The position numbers and the translations under genes are program-made. Source: Phorcus lineatus (taxonomy: Eukaryota; Mollusca; Gastropoda; Trochida; Trochidae). Taken from it: a DNA stretch of 64,000 nucleotides. Below the pieces are notes generated by a model. That model was not told the DNA's origin. It was given only the letters and a program-made list of their open reading frames with translations, and ran no database searches. The stretch covers positions 24,067,729-24,131,728 of the forward strand of contig OV121096.1 in the NCBI GenBank assembly GCA_921293015.1. The letters run 5' to 3'. Shown piece by piece: positions 25,910-37,882 of the stretch; position 1 is the stretch's first letter; every line of letters starts with the position of its first letter.

Positions 25910-26261
25910 TATGGTGGCTGATTTCTGCCATTCGCGTCTTCGCTATTTCGTGCTAGGGCGAAATAGCGAAATAGCGATGCGAAATAGCGAAATAGCGATG
26001 CGAAATAGCGAAGGTGCGATGCAAAATAGCGAAGATGCGATGCGAAGTAGCGAAGCAAAAGTGCATCGTGCCTTCGCTACTTCGCATCGCTACTTCGCAT
26101 CGCCCTTTCGCTAATTCGCATCGCCCTTTCGCTAATTCGCATCGCCCTTTCGCTGTTTCGCATCGCTACTTCGCTATTTCGCATCGCGTCTTCGCTATTT
26201 CGCCCTAGGTTGGGATAGTACGCAATAGCGAAGACGCGAATGGCAGAAATCAGCCACCATA
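25910..26261. mobile_element. Foldback element with long inverted termini and internal hexanucleotide-rich repeats
   Basis: Perfect or near-perfect inverted termini of about 38 bp start TATGGTGGCTGATTTCTGCC. The direct flank CGAATG occurs at 25904-25909 and 26262-26267, indicating a 6-bp target duplication. The left interior repeats GATGCGAAATAGCGAA and the right interior repeats its reverse form TTCGCTATTTCGCATC, so the whole 352 bp can fold on itself. It is far richer in G+C and CpG than its surroundings. Protein-like frames here (YFASHLRYFAS repeats) are by-products. Confidence 0.88.
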
Positions 26262-26924
26262 CGAATGCTTATACAATTGCTGGAAAAATACTGATTCGAA
26301 TGGCGATAAAGATACTCATACAATTGTTGAAAAAATTGCTTATACGAATGTTAATGCAAATGACGATAGTTTTATTTTCCATTTAAGATTCTGTTCTGAT
26401 GACGCAACTGACGTAGATGGTCCTATAATTTTTTCAGTTCATTCCATTCCATTTATGAAACAAGATCATGTCCACAAACGACAGTAATAATGACAATTAG
26501 TTCAGACAACACTAATCAACAAGGTGTAATATAAGTTAACTTCTAGTATTCGCCGCAAACAGCCAACAAAAACACTACTTACAATGTTTTTCCATTTTTT
26601 AAAAACTCGATAATAAGGATTTCGTGATTTTTATTTTCGATAAATCATTTGCGGTATACAAAGCCCGAGAAAGAATATATACAAGGATACTCAAGATATA
26701 GTTATAGATATAGTTTTCTCATTTAGATTTAAACATATTAAATTATATCATTTGTTGCACATGATTAGATACTTAATATAGTTTGAGTGTTTCGGTAGCA
26801 GCCACATTGAATCAATATTTTTTCCAATCTCGATGAGTTTCTAAAATTACAAAATCTCATACTATTAAAAAAAAACAGCAATCGCATTTTTGCCTGACAC
26901 AATCCATTAAATTCAAACTCGAGC

Positions 26925-27420
26925 CATTAAGGCAAGTTTCAATTTAAAGCCAAGTTTCTTTCTTTGGAAATGTCAATTCAAGTTGAAACGAATTAAAAAA
27001 TAAGTAGAGTTTAAAATCAATTCTTGCACATTCGAATTTCTCGTAATTCGTATTTCAAACTACATTGTATGCCACCATATTTGACTTTGCACTTGAAATG
27101 AAATGGTTTTTGAAAATCGATTCGTTCGTGTTAGGTTTCACGCAAAATCCACTTCCCTTCGGTTTTAAATAAACACTACCTCCTGATTATATTTGACTTG
27201 GCACTTGGGGAACTGAAGAACACACTGGAAGCCTGTGATTGGCATCTGGTAAAGGATATAGATTATATATTCTTTAAGAAATTCAATTGATTTCCTGTTT
27301 TCATATGCTTCATAATCATTCCTTGTCCAGACTTCTTTTGACAATTATAATGGAAATGGTGTAAGTGATGACGTCAATAGGATTTACTCGTTTTATGACT
27401 ACTCTTTTGTATTCTTGTTA
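26925..27420. repeat. Segmental duplication block B, copy 1
   Basis: Parallels 32635-33145. Shared landmarks in order: AAATTC or TTC-rich start, TTTTGAAAATCGAT-CGTTCGTGTTAGG, TGATTATATTTGAC-TGGCACTT, GAACACAC and CTATTCTTTTGTATTCGT. Strong divergence indicates an old event. Confidence 0.75.
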
Positions 27421-27429
27421 GTATAATAA

Positions 27430-28420
27430 CACTTAAAGTGAAATTTTATTTTCAAATACAGCAACGGAATCTTGTACATCACTGAATGCAACTCACTAAA
27501 ATTATAAGTCATAAAAACACATATACCTGTATCTAGAAAGTTTGTCCACAGACTTGTCAATCTAAGTGCAACTAGGAAGTATTTTGTGATGTATTTGATG
27601 CATTCTGGCATTGTGAAAAAGAAACCGATGATGTTTTGTTTTTATTTCAAACGTAATGGTGCAATGTACCATAACACAGTCTGTTTTTATACCTCACAAT
27701 TAAATGTAACAATTTGACAGTTCGTCGAAGTGACCAAAAGTCAAATTTTCAAAAACTCCAGTTTTAAGCTTTCACTTTTCTCAACCGCAATAAACATAGA
27801 TCAAATATTATATTTTACAGTCGATGTAACTGCGATTCCCCCAATTGAGCCAATATGAAATGTTTTGAACCAAGATAGCGAAAACTGTAATTTTGAAAAT
27901 TTAAACCCTCTGTCAACATATTTTCGAAATTTTTCACCATTTACTTGATAATGATATGGTAGATCTAGAATGATTATTGAACAAATAGACAAATGATGAT
28001 TCAATTAAAGTTTGGTCAAAATAGTACTATTAACACGCAAACGAAATGCAAATAACATGACCTTTACACTTCGATAGACAAGCAAGTGAACAAACTTTCG
28101 GGATGCAGCTGCACAGTATGTCAGAATGGGACACAGTTAAATAACCATTTTTTAAGTTGCTTTAACAAAAAGAAACAAGAAGAAATATGTTATTGTCAAA
28201 TTCAATTCGCTGTTACTATAAAGAGATATTAGTGGTTTTTTATCGACTTAAAGAATAATGAAACAGCTGTTATATTGTCTTCAAAACTTTGTTCCACACT
28301 CGGTAAGCTTGGTATGTTTGAAACTTATAAAAACTCGTGTTGATATATTTGAAGATACTTAGACTCACTATATAGTTTGGATTTCATTTACTGCAATAGT
28401 ACACGTTCTTGAAGATAATT
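27430..28420. other. No gene seen
   Basis: AT-rich sequence between duplication block B1 and the 28.4-kb MITE. No supportable feature. Confidence 0.5.
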
Positions 28421-28429
28421 TTCTTTCTT

Positions 28430-28882
28430 ATATATGTCAAACTTAATCAATGGTGTCATTTGATCGCGAAGTATAAACTGTTACTAAAAAGACACATTTT
28501 AAAGCTTATTGTTATTTTTTCAGTGACAATATGAAGGTAGAACGTGGCAATTATGATCGAAAACCGAACAGTGGCGCGCGTCAAATAGTCAAACGTAATT
28601 TTGGAGACTTATCTAAAACAGCCAGAAGGGCAGTTAGGAGTTGACAGTGTTTGTTAGGTTAATATTGTAACTAGTATCCATGTATATTGGACGTGATATC
28701 TGCACCTCTGTGCATATATAAGGCTGTTTTTAGATTTTCATGGAAAACCAGTATTTGTAATATATATGTCTTTTGGACATGAAAAGTTCAGATGTTTTGA
28801 TTTTATATCCCCACATATGACATTTAGGTTCGTATCAAAGGTAAATAATATGTTATGAAAATCACGGAGTGACCCTTTAAGA
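28430..28882. mobile_element. MITE-like element, copy 1 of the 28.4/60.2-kb family
   Basis: Its right end is TCACGGAGTGACCCTTTAA. It matches 60243-60717 in inverse orientation over about 440 bp, including GATCGCGAAGTATA, GGCGCGCGTCAAATAGTC, AAGGCTGTTTTTAGATTTTC and ACATATGACATTTAGGTTCG. No coding capacity. The left end is less clear than in the second copy. Confidence 0.75.
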
Positions 28883-29019
28883 AACCGTGTGTAATTAACA
28901 GAGGAAAATGCCTAGAACATATAAATAGACTACCTTCTAGATTCTAATATCAAAAGATCAAATATCATTAGGACATATGAAGGTGGTAGCCTTAGGCTGA
29001 CATAGAGTCGTTTATCCGT

Positions 29020-30060
29020 GGCTTGAAATTATTATCACTGAAATCTTACTTGAAGAAAAGTTCCAGCTTTATTAAAATCTCCCCCTTAGATAATTTATAC
29101 TGTCTTGGCTCTAATGCTGTTGATAGCTTATCCGACATTTTAATCCTTGTTGGAGATGTGTTTTATCAGCTTGGAGAATATTCTATAATTAATTTTGATA
29201 ATGATGACTTAGGCCAAATCTTGGCCCAGCCTCTGTTGTTAAATCAGTTCTTTAAATCATCATTTACGATAAGATAGTGGTAAGATCATGATACACATTA
29301 TATCAGAGATATTTGTGATGAAAATGGTTTTCTCAGTTTTGAAAATCCAAAACAGAGATATAAAACAAGAGGAATTTTTTCCGAATTTTTACCCTTTCTT
29401 GAATAACCTTCCGAAGATCTAGAGACAGCAGTTGGAAAACAGAATAAAATGCTTGAGTTATGAATCCATTAATGATGTATTTAAACACCTCTAATAATGA
29501 AGGTCCAAGGATATATTTTTGATAAACTGATTGGGAACAACACTTTTCCCAAGCATTGGAATAATGTCTTTCGAAATGGCATTCATTGGAATGATGTGTT
29601 TAAATTTGTACAAATGAATATAAACTGTTTTATATACATTAAATGAATCGATGAGAACTTATGAAGATTAAGCTAGTTGAAAATAATATGGGCATGTTTT
29701 GTAAAATTACCTCTGAAAGATATTTGACAAGTTATTATTTATTGTCGATTTGTACCAAATGTTTTGGGCATCATTTTCTAAATACTTATTTTCAATTTAA
29801 TATCACACTTACAAAATTTACTATCATGTTTGTATTCTGTTCACATAATAAACTACTTTATCATATTATACTTTTGGCAAAAAGATTCATCAAGTATATC
29901 AAACAACATGCTCTTTCATTTGAGGGGTTTGTTAAATGTTTAAGATGACATAATCGATTGAAAACCATTAAAGCTAGAACAAAGTAACAGGATGGAATAT
30001 TTAAGTTAAAAGTGGAAACCATTACCTGATGTACGTAATTGAAGAATTCATAATCCAAAC
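29020..30060 (+). mobile_element. Decayed LINE ORF2 C-terminal region, Tx1/L1-like
   Basis: Frames in succession show the usual distal-ORF2 pattern: GQILAQPLLLNQFF, DICDENGFLSFENPK, a W-N-VFRNGIHWNDVF segment typical of the region after the RT, and finally HNKLLYHIILLAKRFIKYIK with a terminal LSFEGFVKCLR. These lie in more than one frame with stops and shifts, so it is a relic. The Tx1-like label rests on the closing segment and is an inference. Confidence 0.62.
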
Positions 30061-30224
30061 TCGTACAAATATCAATATTAGAACACCTATATTACCATGA
30101 AGTCTTTATACTCCTGACTCTGTTAGAATTAGCAAAAGCCGAATGATGTGTACACCGCCTTTATATGTTATATGTATGAATTGAAAAGAAATACAAAAAT
30201 CGTCTTTCTTCTCCATTGACCTAG

Positions 30225-30305
30225 TGCTCGTGTAGGTAAACTGTTTGGTCACTGACTCTGATGGTGTCGGTTCGAATTCCTTAAAGGCACTCGACCCGGA
30301 AAAGT
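30225..30305 (+). other. Possible tRNA-like (SINE) remnant
   Basis: GTCGGTTCGAATTCC resembles a pol III B box, and the preceding GTAGGTAAACTGTTTGGTC weakly resembles an A box. Too decayed to classify. Confidence 0.25.
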
Positions 30306-30494
30306 ACAAGAATATATGCTACAGCAGATAACGTTATCAACAAATAAAACAATGTTACCTAAATCTAATTATCTAAATTACAACTATTTCTATCCTGGAT
30401 CTTGTTTGTATAAACCCAGTTTAATGAATTCAAGGAAGCAATTTTTTTCTGAATTTATTTCTCGGCGATAAGTTGCTTATAGATTTAATTGCCT

Positions 30495-30720
30495 CGAAGA
30501 CAGACAGACAGATGTTTTATTAAAGTCTCACCTAATAAATTTACAATAAAATAGACAAATAAATATATACACTTAAAACAATGAGCCACACGTGCAGGGT
30601 TATGAGAGATTGATTGTAAAAAAAAATACACACTATTAGCTAAAACCAAAAACCAATTGGTAGTATACATGAAATACATTTAAAAACAATAATGTTCTTT
30701 TAAGATAAGATATTTACATG
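30495..30720 (-). mobile_element. LINE 3'-end fragment with (TCTG)n tail
   Basis: On the - strand the sequence ends GGTGAGACTTTAATAAAACA followed by TCTGTCTGTCT, a common mollusc LINE tail. Only a 3' UTR-like stretch is present, without RT motifs. Confidence 0.45.
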
Positions 30721-31159
30721 AAAAGGCAAATATATGATATGAAATGTATAAATGTAAATTACATATGTATATATATAATTTTCATGTTACTGTTCGCCAG
30801 CAGCACGTAGCGAGTTAATCAAGCTTTACTCTGTGTTCCACTTACGTTACTTAGACATCGAGCTTTTATCACATTTAAAGGTGTGAAATGGGCTGTTGTG
30901 GCCTCATTAAGTACGTGTGTATGTCCATTTGATACAGCTTTGTTATATTTCAAAAGCTATCCTTCTTTTTATGACTGAAATTTCGATATTGGCGAAATTA
31001 GTATTTGGTGAATCAGAGCAGGGGATAAATCGGACATAATGTTTGTAACGTGATCAATTATATTTTCTAGGGTGAGTGTTGTTCTTGATAACTATATCAA
31101 AATGTAATATTGTATTAAATATAGCCATGATCGCAACATCAAAACAGTTAGCTACTGAT

Positions 31160-31300
31160 ATTGTTACTCCAACTATTCCTTTCATTATTGCTACTACTGC
31201 TGTCTACGCTGCTGCTAATGTTGTAATTGTTTCTTCTGCCACCACTACTGTCTATCTTGCTACTTCTGTTAATATTTCATTGCTGCTGTTAGATCACTTA
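31160..31300. repeat. Decayed GCT/ACT trinucleotide repeat
   Basis: Repeated GCTACTACTGCTG- and TCTGCCACCACTACT-like segments, strongly drifted. The 91-residue frame across it is low complexity and not supported as a gene. Confidence 0.6.
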
Positions 31301-31334
31301 TTGCTACCTCTGTTTTCACAAATGCTGCTATCAT

Positions 31335-31545
31335 GTAGTTCAGTTGGTTAAGCGTCTACATATCATCTTGGAGGTTAGAGCTCGGATCCACGTAAAAGAA
31401 ACGCTAAAGATTTGAGATGTTACCTCCTTGCTTTGCGCTCCGCATTTTTAGGGTAGGACATCGCTTCAAATGGCAGTGAACTCGAGGACACAAAGCAAAT
31501 ATCCGAAATTGCATTATAACTAGGACAATAAAGAGGTGTTATAGT
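31335..31545 (+). mobile_element. tRNA-derived SINE, second family
   Basis: A-box-like TAGTTCAGTTGG (31336-31347), a tRNA-like arm around CATCTTGGAGGT and a degraded B box AGCTCGGATCC. A body with AAGATTTGAGATGTTACCTC and TTTGCGCTCCGCATT follows. It sits inside duplication block A1 and is absent from A2, so it inserted after the duplication. Confidence 0.62.
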
Positions 31546-32186
31546 TTTGTTTCTGCACCATTATTGCAACAGCGTATGCCGTGATTGGTTTCCTGCTGTT
31601 TGTGCCTTTACTACTGATACTGTTATTGCTCCGGCTAACGTTAAAACATTGATCCTACAACCTCTATTGTAAGCAAAAATACAGCCGATATTTTTTCTGG
31701 AAATAGCTATATGGCAGTTTTGGAACCTTGAACCTAAAGTAACTATTGCAAAGATTCAACGACTTCCTTGAACTAAGCATCATGCGGATTAGCGACTCCT
31801 GTATCTTTTTAAACATCTGTCTCTTCATTAGATTTCGAAACCTTTTTCAAAGTTTTAAAAATCCACAACGTTATAAACTGCCTACGAGCATTAACTATAA
31901 CTATCATTGAAGTAAGATGAATAAAAATAAGACAGGGTGAGTATTTATGTGCCTATCTATTTCAATATAACGATTCATCCCTTTACCAAACAAATGACCA
32001 GTACATTATCTCAATGCTTAGATTGCTTTTAGTGTTAGGATATGGCTTACTGTGATTGGATTAGTCCTGCTCCATGATATAACATAACAAAGTTCATCTT
32101 CTAACTTTTACTATTTTCATAGCTGAGTTAAGATGACCATATAAGAAAGTAGCAATAATGTTTACATCTGCTGCTTGTAACAGAAA

Positions 32187-32490
32187 CACCACTTAACTCA
32201 ATACCTATTGAGACGAGGTGGTTTGCATGCTTAAGAGAACCCTAGAATTATGCCAGTAGGAGCTTTAATGCTTCTAATAGGGCTCCCAAGCTGGACAGGT
32301 GGACGGATAGATGTCAGACGATATTTGAGTCTTTCTAAACCCTGCTGTCTTTCACTGATTTTCTTTTTGTCTTTCCCTCTTCTTTTCGGTCCCTTTTCTC
32401 CCTGATCTACCCACTCTATTTTGGATGATTTTCTTCCACGCTTTTGATAACTAAAATAATGTTGAAAAAACATTAAAACCCAACTCACTG
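32187..32490 (+). mobile_element. ~320-bp retroposon family, copy 1 (sense on + strand)
   Basis: Parallels in reverse orientation the copies at 45837, 46540 and 57611: ACTCAATACC start, GGTGGTTTGCATGC, ATGCCAGTAGGAGCT, AAGCTGGACAGG, GAGTCTTTCTAA, CTCCCTGATCTACCCACTCT, GAAATATTGTTC-like segment and the tail TTAAAACCCAACTCACT. It is the most diverged of the four copies. Confidence 0.8.
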
Positions 32491-32634
32491 TAACATAGGA
32501 AGTCGCTCTCTGGTTTGATGAAATTGATTTCGATTTGTTACTATGAGTGATAACATGAAACCATTCACGAAAACGGCAATGACATTCATTCTTGCCTTAC
32601 ACTGGCTATAAAATCCAAACTCAAACAATATAGT

Positions 32635-33145
32635 CAAGTTTTAATTTGAAGCAAATGGAAAGTCGATTCTATAGATATTTAATTTAAAGATTACTAGTAT
32701 TAATCAAAATAAATTTCTGCGTTTAAAATAAGCGTAATTCGGTTTTCAAACTATGTCGACGTGTTTGACTTTGAACTTCAGTTCACTATTTGTTTTTGAA
32801 AATCGATCCGTTCGTGTTAGGTTTTAAACAACAGTCCCATTCCTTTCAATTTAAGAGGAAAAATTCTTGTTGATTATATTTGACGTGGCACTTTGAGACC
32901 TGACGAACACTCATGAAGTCTGTGGCTGGTTTCTGCAAAACAATTACGTTACCTGAAAGAAATGCAACCTTTTCCTGTTTAGTTGTGTTTGAGAACCAAC
33001 CCATTATCGCCGAGACACCAACCTCGGGTCTTCAGAAACTGAGAAATGTCAATAGCGTGAGAAGAAGTTATTGCTAACGTCAATAAGACTGTTGTCAATA
33101 AGACTGTTTTCGGTTAATTAACTATTCTTTTGTATTCGTCGAACC
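32635..33145. repeat. Segmental duplication block B, copy 2
   Basis: Counterpart of 26925-27420, with the same order of landmarks, e.g. TTTTTGAAAATCGATCCGTT and TTGATTATATTTGACGTGG. B2 lies about 1.2 kb before A2, whereas B1 lies 3.4 kb before A1, a gap filled by two LINE pieces and a MITE. Confidence 0.75.
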
Positions 33146-33339
33146 TTGCATGATACGACATATAGCAAATTTGATTTACAGAAATAACTGCATCTTGTAT
33201 AATTAACCTTTCGATTACTCTCTCAGACAAAATACACATACAGAGAAGAAGTAATAATTGGAAAGTCTTAATATGAATGATTACCCAGTGACGAGTTCGA
33301 TAGGAGATGGAAAAAAGTGTTAGAGACTCTTATCAGTCC

Positions 33340-33800
33340 TTTTCATCACATGCCCAGAAGCTTGAGTTTGAAATTTGGAAGAAAACTTTCCTTTCTGGCT
33401 GGTAGTGATTACTAAAGTGTGAGCTAAGAGTTCGAGCTGCAATCCAATTTCCTAAAGGCAAGACTACAACGTTTCGAAACATTTTCTTCGAGAGCCTCGC
33501 AGGTCCAATCGACAAAACAGTTTCATTGGCTTTCTTAAGCCAAGGGTGGGTAATTTGAGTACATATACTCCTGATGAAGAGTGTCAGGGGTGACTTGTAG
33601 AGTATTGGAGCAAAAACCCTGGGTGACCGAGGATGGAGTGAAGGTTCTTGTTCTTGTAACATGTCGTAAAGAGGTTTGCAGGTCCTATCGTCATGGCAGT
33701 TTAATTGTCTTTACAAATCAAGTACGGGTATTTCGAGTACAAGGGATGTTAATATAAAGAGCATTGGAACTTTCAGGCCTGGGTCACCGAGGATAGGCAG
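33340..33800. repeat. Interspersed repeat C, with internally repeated module
   Basis: 33350-33600 matches 40080-40315 (GAAAACCTTCC-like, AAAGTGTGAGCTAAGAG, GGTAATTT-AGTACA, TCCTGATGAA-AG). A shorter module with CCTGGGT-ACCGAGGAT occurs at about 33605, 33763 and 34675. The open frame on the - strand here has no recognisable domain. Confidence 0.6.
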
Positions 33801-34289
33801 AAATTCGTTTGCTAAATAAACACAACATGCACGTGTTAATTTGGAATGTAGAATAAGTGAAAACATCCTTTCCTTAAAATAAACACTCATTTTACTCAAC
33901 TGCTAAAACAATTATAGTGTCGTAACATTTGCATTTGCATATGGTTGCTCTTGTCATGACGATGCATGAAACGTATATTTGTGCTGTAACACAGAAATTT
34001 CAAATTAATATATAAAAAGATTAGACATGAATAAAGAAGTACTTTCCTAACATCCTACATAGTATAGACATAATGTTATATAGTTTCCATGTAGTAACAC
34101 TACTGTCAAAAGAAATTTGAATAATTCATAGAATATATCTAGGTATTACATGTGTCTTAATTGCCTTGATATGTTAGGCAACAAGTTCCTTAGATAGATT
34201 GTAACAAAGAACGTACAACTACTGTCTGATGTACCAGACCTTATTTTGTTTTAACATGCCGCATTAAAGTGAATGTATTTATTCTTTTA

Positions 34290-34935
34290 TTCGCCACCAG
34301 CTAGTCATGAGTGAATAAAGATACATGTATGGTCTGTGCATCACTGACTTCAACTGAATATCGACCTTCAATCACCTTTTAAATTAGATGTGAACTTAAC
34401 TGTTATAGTCTCATTATGTACATATGCATGTCCACGTTATACAGAGTAATTACATTTCAAAGGTTTGTTTTCTATGTATGACCATATTTCCAATATTTTC
34501 GTTATTTGTGTATTTCAAAGCGATGAATCAGCGGATGTATGGGACTCATAGATGATACACAAAGTGTCTGTATCTCGACCAATTCTTTTCTTCTAAGATG
34601 AAACGGGTATTATACCTATCGCAACATGTTAAATGTATATTGTAAAGAATTATATTGATAGGCGAGAGTATCGGAACATTAAGCCCTTGGTTACCGAAGA
34701 TGAAATGGACATTGGTTCTACTACTTCTGATGTAAGCACAAATCTAGCCGATATTTTGCTAGAAATGATTATTTGGTAGTGTTTTGACGATGGGGATTAA
34801 CAACTTCTTTGTCTTTTTATCTTTCGGCTCCTCATGAGATTTTGAATCCTCCTTCAAGGTCTTTCAAGTCATTCACATGGAAAACTGCCTAATATCATTT
34901 GCTATAACTATTATTGTAGTTAGAAGAATACAATT
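34290..34935. repeat. Segmental duplication block A, copy 2
   Basis: Counterpart of 30790-31920 without the SINE and trinucleotide repeat. It ends at GCTATAACTATTATTGTAGT. Confidence 0.72.
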
Positions 34936-35139
34936 GATTTTGACACCTCTTACCATCCTTGCGAGATAGGTCATAATGAGAAATAATAATACTGATGACA
35001 TCAACATATTTTCCCCGGCAATCTGACAGGTGTGCAATAAACATGGTAAAGCTGTTAGGTCAAGAAAACATCATTTATGTGCTTGTATATTTCCCTGTAT
35101 TGATCCAGCACGTAAGAAGACACTGTATCAAGACAAGAA

Positions 35140-35165
35140 GACAGACAGACAGACAGACAGCCAAC
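35140..35165. repeat. (GACA)n microsatellite
   Basis: Five to six GACA units embedded in AAGACAGACAGACAG. No other feature in the surrounding 35.0-36.0 kb. Confidence 0.8.
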
Positions 35166-36029
35166 CAGACAGGCAAGTGATTTTCTTAGTCTCAACACTT
35201 TAAAAAACCCCACAAAAAACATTAGCCACCAAAACCTAATCATTGTTCTGAGAGACTAATCGTCGTAAAAGGATGCAAGTAAAAGATAACAATTATAAGT
35301 ACATAGGAAGATAATATATTTCATAAGATTAGTATAAGATTGAGTTAATTCTCCAAAGTGTTCTTAGTGTTTCACTCTAATGATGAAGACTATTTAGCAT
35401 GTCCATGTCGACTAAGCAATACGTGGAAAACCCTTTTGTCGACGATCCCTTACATTGCTATGTCATCGCTTAAACTTTTGGAAATCTTGTTTAAACTACA
35501 ATGATCGTTTGAAGTACATTTTTGATTTTTGACAAGCCTTTTATATCGACAAAAACGTGAGTGGGGATACTTTGCTGTAGGTACGATTAACTAATTGGAT
35601 ATTAACCGGACCGCTCCAAGTAAAATAGGATTTTAGGTGTCTTGTTTCCATTGCATACTAAATGTCAGAGCGCCACATTCGTGTTAATATCAAATTCGTG
35701 TATTCCCAAAGGTTTGCAATTATCAATATTGATCCCTTCCTGGTGAATGATAGGCAGTGCAGGGGTGTTTGTAAAGTGTAACCATTATGTGAATATTTTT
35801 GTTAATGTCGAAGCAAATCGATTTCGCAATTGGTTTCTTTTTTGAAAAGAATATTCATTACGCTATCTTTCTTAAGTATAATAATTTCGTAGTATATGTA
35901 TTCGCTATGAATATATAATACTTGTAGATGAATGTTATTGAACTGATAAACATAATGTAGACTAAATGATATGAATTTTTTCTGACCACATGTAGAGAAA
36001 ATGAAAACGAACATGTTCTACAATTATGG

Positions 36030-36935
36030 ACATTATCAATCGATAATGACAGAAATTTGGAATATTCAAGGAAGGAATTATTTCTGGAAAGTGTTTTCAA
36101 AGCATTGTTTACCTATAATGTATAACACAAATTAATATTGTCAGTCAATAATAACAGTTAAATGGAATTCACTGGAAAGGAAATATTTCTGGAAAGAGTT
36201 TACAAAAGCATTGTTTCCCTATAATGTATAACACAAATTAATATTGTCAATCAATAATAAAAGTTAAATGGAATTCACAGGAAAGGAAATATTTCTGGAA
36301 AGAGTTTACAAAGCATTGTTTACCTATAATGTATAACACAAATTAATATTGTCAATCAATAAAAACAGTTAAATGGAATACACAGGAAAGGAAATATTTC
36401 TGGAAAGAGTTTACAAAGCATTGTTTACCTATAATTTATAACACAAATTAATATTGTCAATCAATAATTACAGTTAAATGGAATACACAGGAAAGGAAAT
36501 ATTTCTGGAAAGAGTTTACAAAGCATTGTTTGCCTATAATGTATAACACAAATTAATATTGTCAGTCAATAATAACAGTTAAATGGAATTCACTGGAAAG
36601 GAAATATTTCTGGAAAGAGTTTACAAAAGCATTGTTTCCCTATAATGTATAACACAAATTAATATTGTCAATCAATAATTACAGTTAAATGGAATACACA
36701 GGGAAGGAATTATTTCTGGAAAGAGTCAACAAGTTTTTGTTTACCTATAATGTATAACACAAATTAATATTGTCAATCAATAATAACAGTTAAATGGAAT
36801 TCACAGGAAAGGAAATATTTCTGGAAAGAGTTTACAAAGCATTGTTTACCTATAACGTATAACACAAATTAATATTGTCAATCAATAATAACAGTTAAAT
36901 GGAATATACAGGAAAGGAAAATTTCTGGTAAGAGT
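36030..36935. repeat. 105-bp satellite array with four-monomer higher-order repeat
   Basis: The landmark ATTAATATTGTCA recurs at 36131, 36237, 36342, 36447, 36552, 36658, 36763 and 36868, i.e. spacing 105-106 bp, about 8.5 units. The first unit is strongly diverged. The variant set GTCAGTCAAT + ATTCACTGG + AAAAGCATTGTTTCCC occurs in the units starting 36131 and 36552, 421 bp (four units) apart, which shows higher-order duplication. Confidence 0.95.
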
Positions 36936-36939
36936 TTCA

Positions 36940-37876
36940 CGGTGTTGTACTCTCACGGCCTAATTAACACGTCAGTCGTTTTGGGGTTGTGTAATCGGTA
37001 ATCTATTGAATCCAAGAAGTTATACAGAACTGTAGGTTTGAAATATCTTTACCACAGCCAATTACAAGTTTCTGCAAAACTTAACCAATTGAAGAACGAT
37101 TGTAAAAAGGGCACATGTTCTAAGGTATTAAAAATTCTTTGAAGGCCATATCGAAGTGATATACAGAATGAAGACAAGATTTTCTGGATAACAACTTCTT
37201 CATTTGTGAAATGCATGACGCTTCGGAGTATATGGTTAGTCCTTCATACCACGCAGTAAACAATCTCGTTCTTTATTTCCTCTTTTTACATTTTGTCAAG
37301 TCAACTATTGATGCGATGAGAGCCAGTGGAAACCTATTGACAGATATACACATGCTGTATTGAAAAGATCTATTCTAGCACATTACATCTATATGAGTAT
37401 TTGATAAAAAGACTCTATAAACATAATTAACACTGTTTTGCAGATATGCACTGCAGATATTACTGCTATTATGCGTTACCTTCCTGCTTGTATACATTCA
37501 CCTAGATATACAGACATGCACAATATATCGTACCAGGACGTGACCACAAGCACGTTTGCCACATATTCTTTTATGTAGAGTAAATACTTTCACAGATGTA
37601 TTGAATTGAAACTGGAAATGTTCAGGTGTGTTTGTTGTGATTTCTTTTTTAAGGGAACAAAATATATTGATCAACTATATTATGAAACAGAAGAAAACAT
37701 TTAATACAAAGACGATTTCAAGGTTATAAATCTAATAGCTCAATACATAACTAAACTTATTAAAACTCAAATACCAAGTAAAGATCGACAGTTCTTTCAC
37801 TTTCCCCACCAAAATCGTGTTCCGAATTTGTTGATTACCCAGTGTCTAATCAGAAATTAATGCTTGCCCGTTTAAT
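36940..37876. other. No gene seen
   Basis: AT-rich sequence between the satellite and the 37.9-kb TIR element. Confidence 0.5.
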
Positions 37877-37882
37877 AAATAT

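Larger units (their letters stand above)
30790..31920. repeat. Segmental duplication block A, copy 1
   Basis: Parallels 34290-34935: TTCGCCA-CAGC start, TCATTA-GTAC-T-TG-ATGTCCA, TTATATTTCAAA, GCCGATATTTT-CT-GAAAT, and a final AAACTGCCTA-CATT--CTATAACTATCATTG-AGT. The first copy is longer because it carries a SINE and a decayed trinucleotide repeat. Confidence 0.72.

Noticed and set aside
25843-26208. Repetitive frames (YFASHL..., NSEIAM...) on both strands
   Set aside because: Produced by the internal repeats of the foldback element in every frame.
31076-31351. Hydrophobic 91-residue frame resembling a membrane protein
   Set aside because: Translation of a decayed trinucleotide repeat; no start context or homology signal.
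33333-33662. 109-residue frame on the - strand
   Set aside because: Lies within repeat C and is not kept open in the 40.1-kb copy.
36030-36935. CRISPR array
   Set aside because: Direct tandem units without unique spacers, in a eukaryotic context; it is a satellite.
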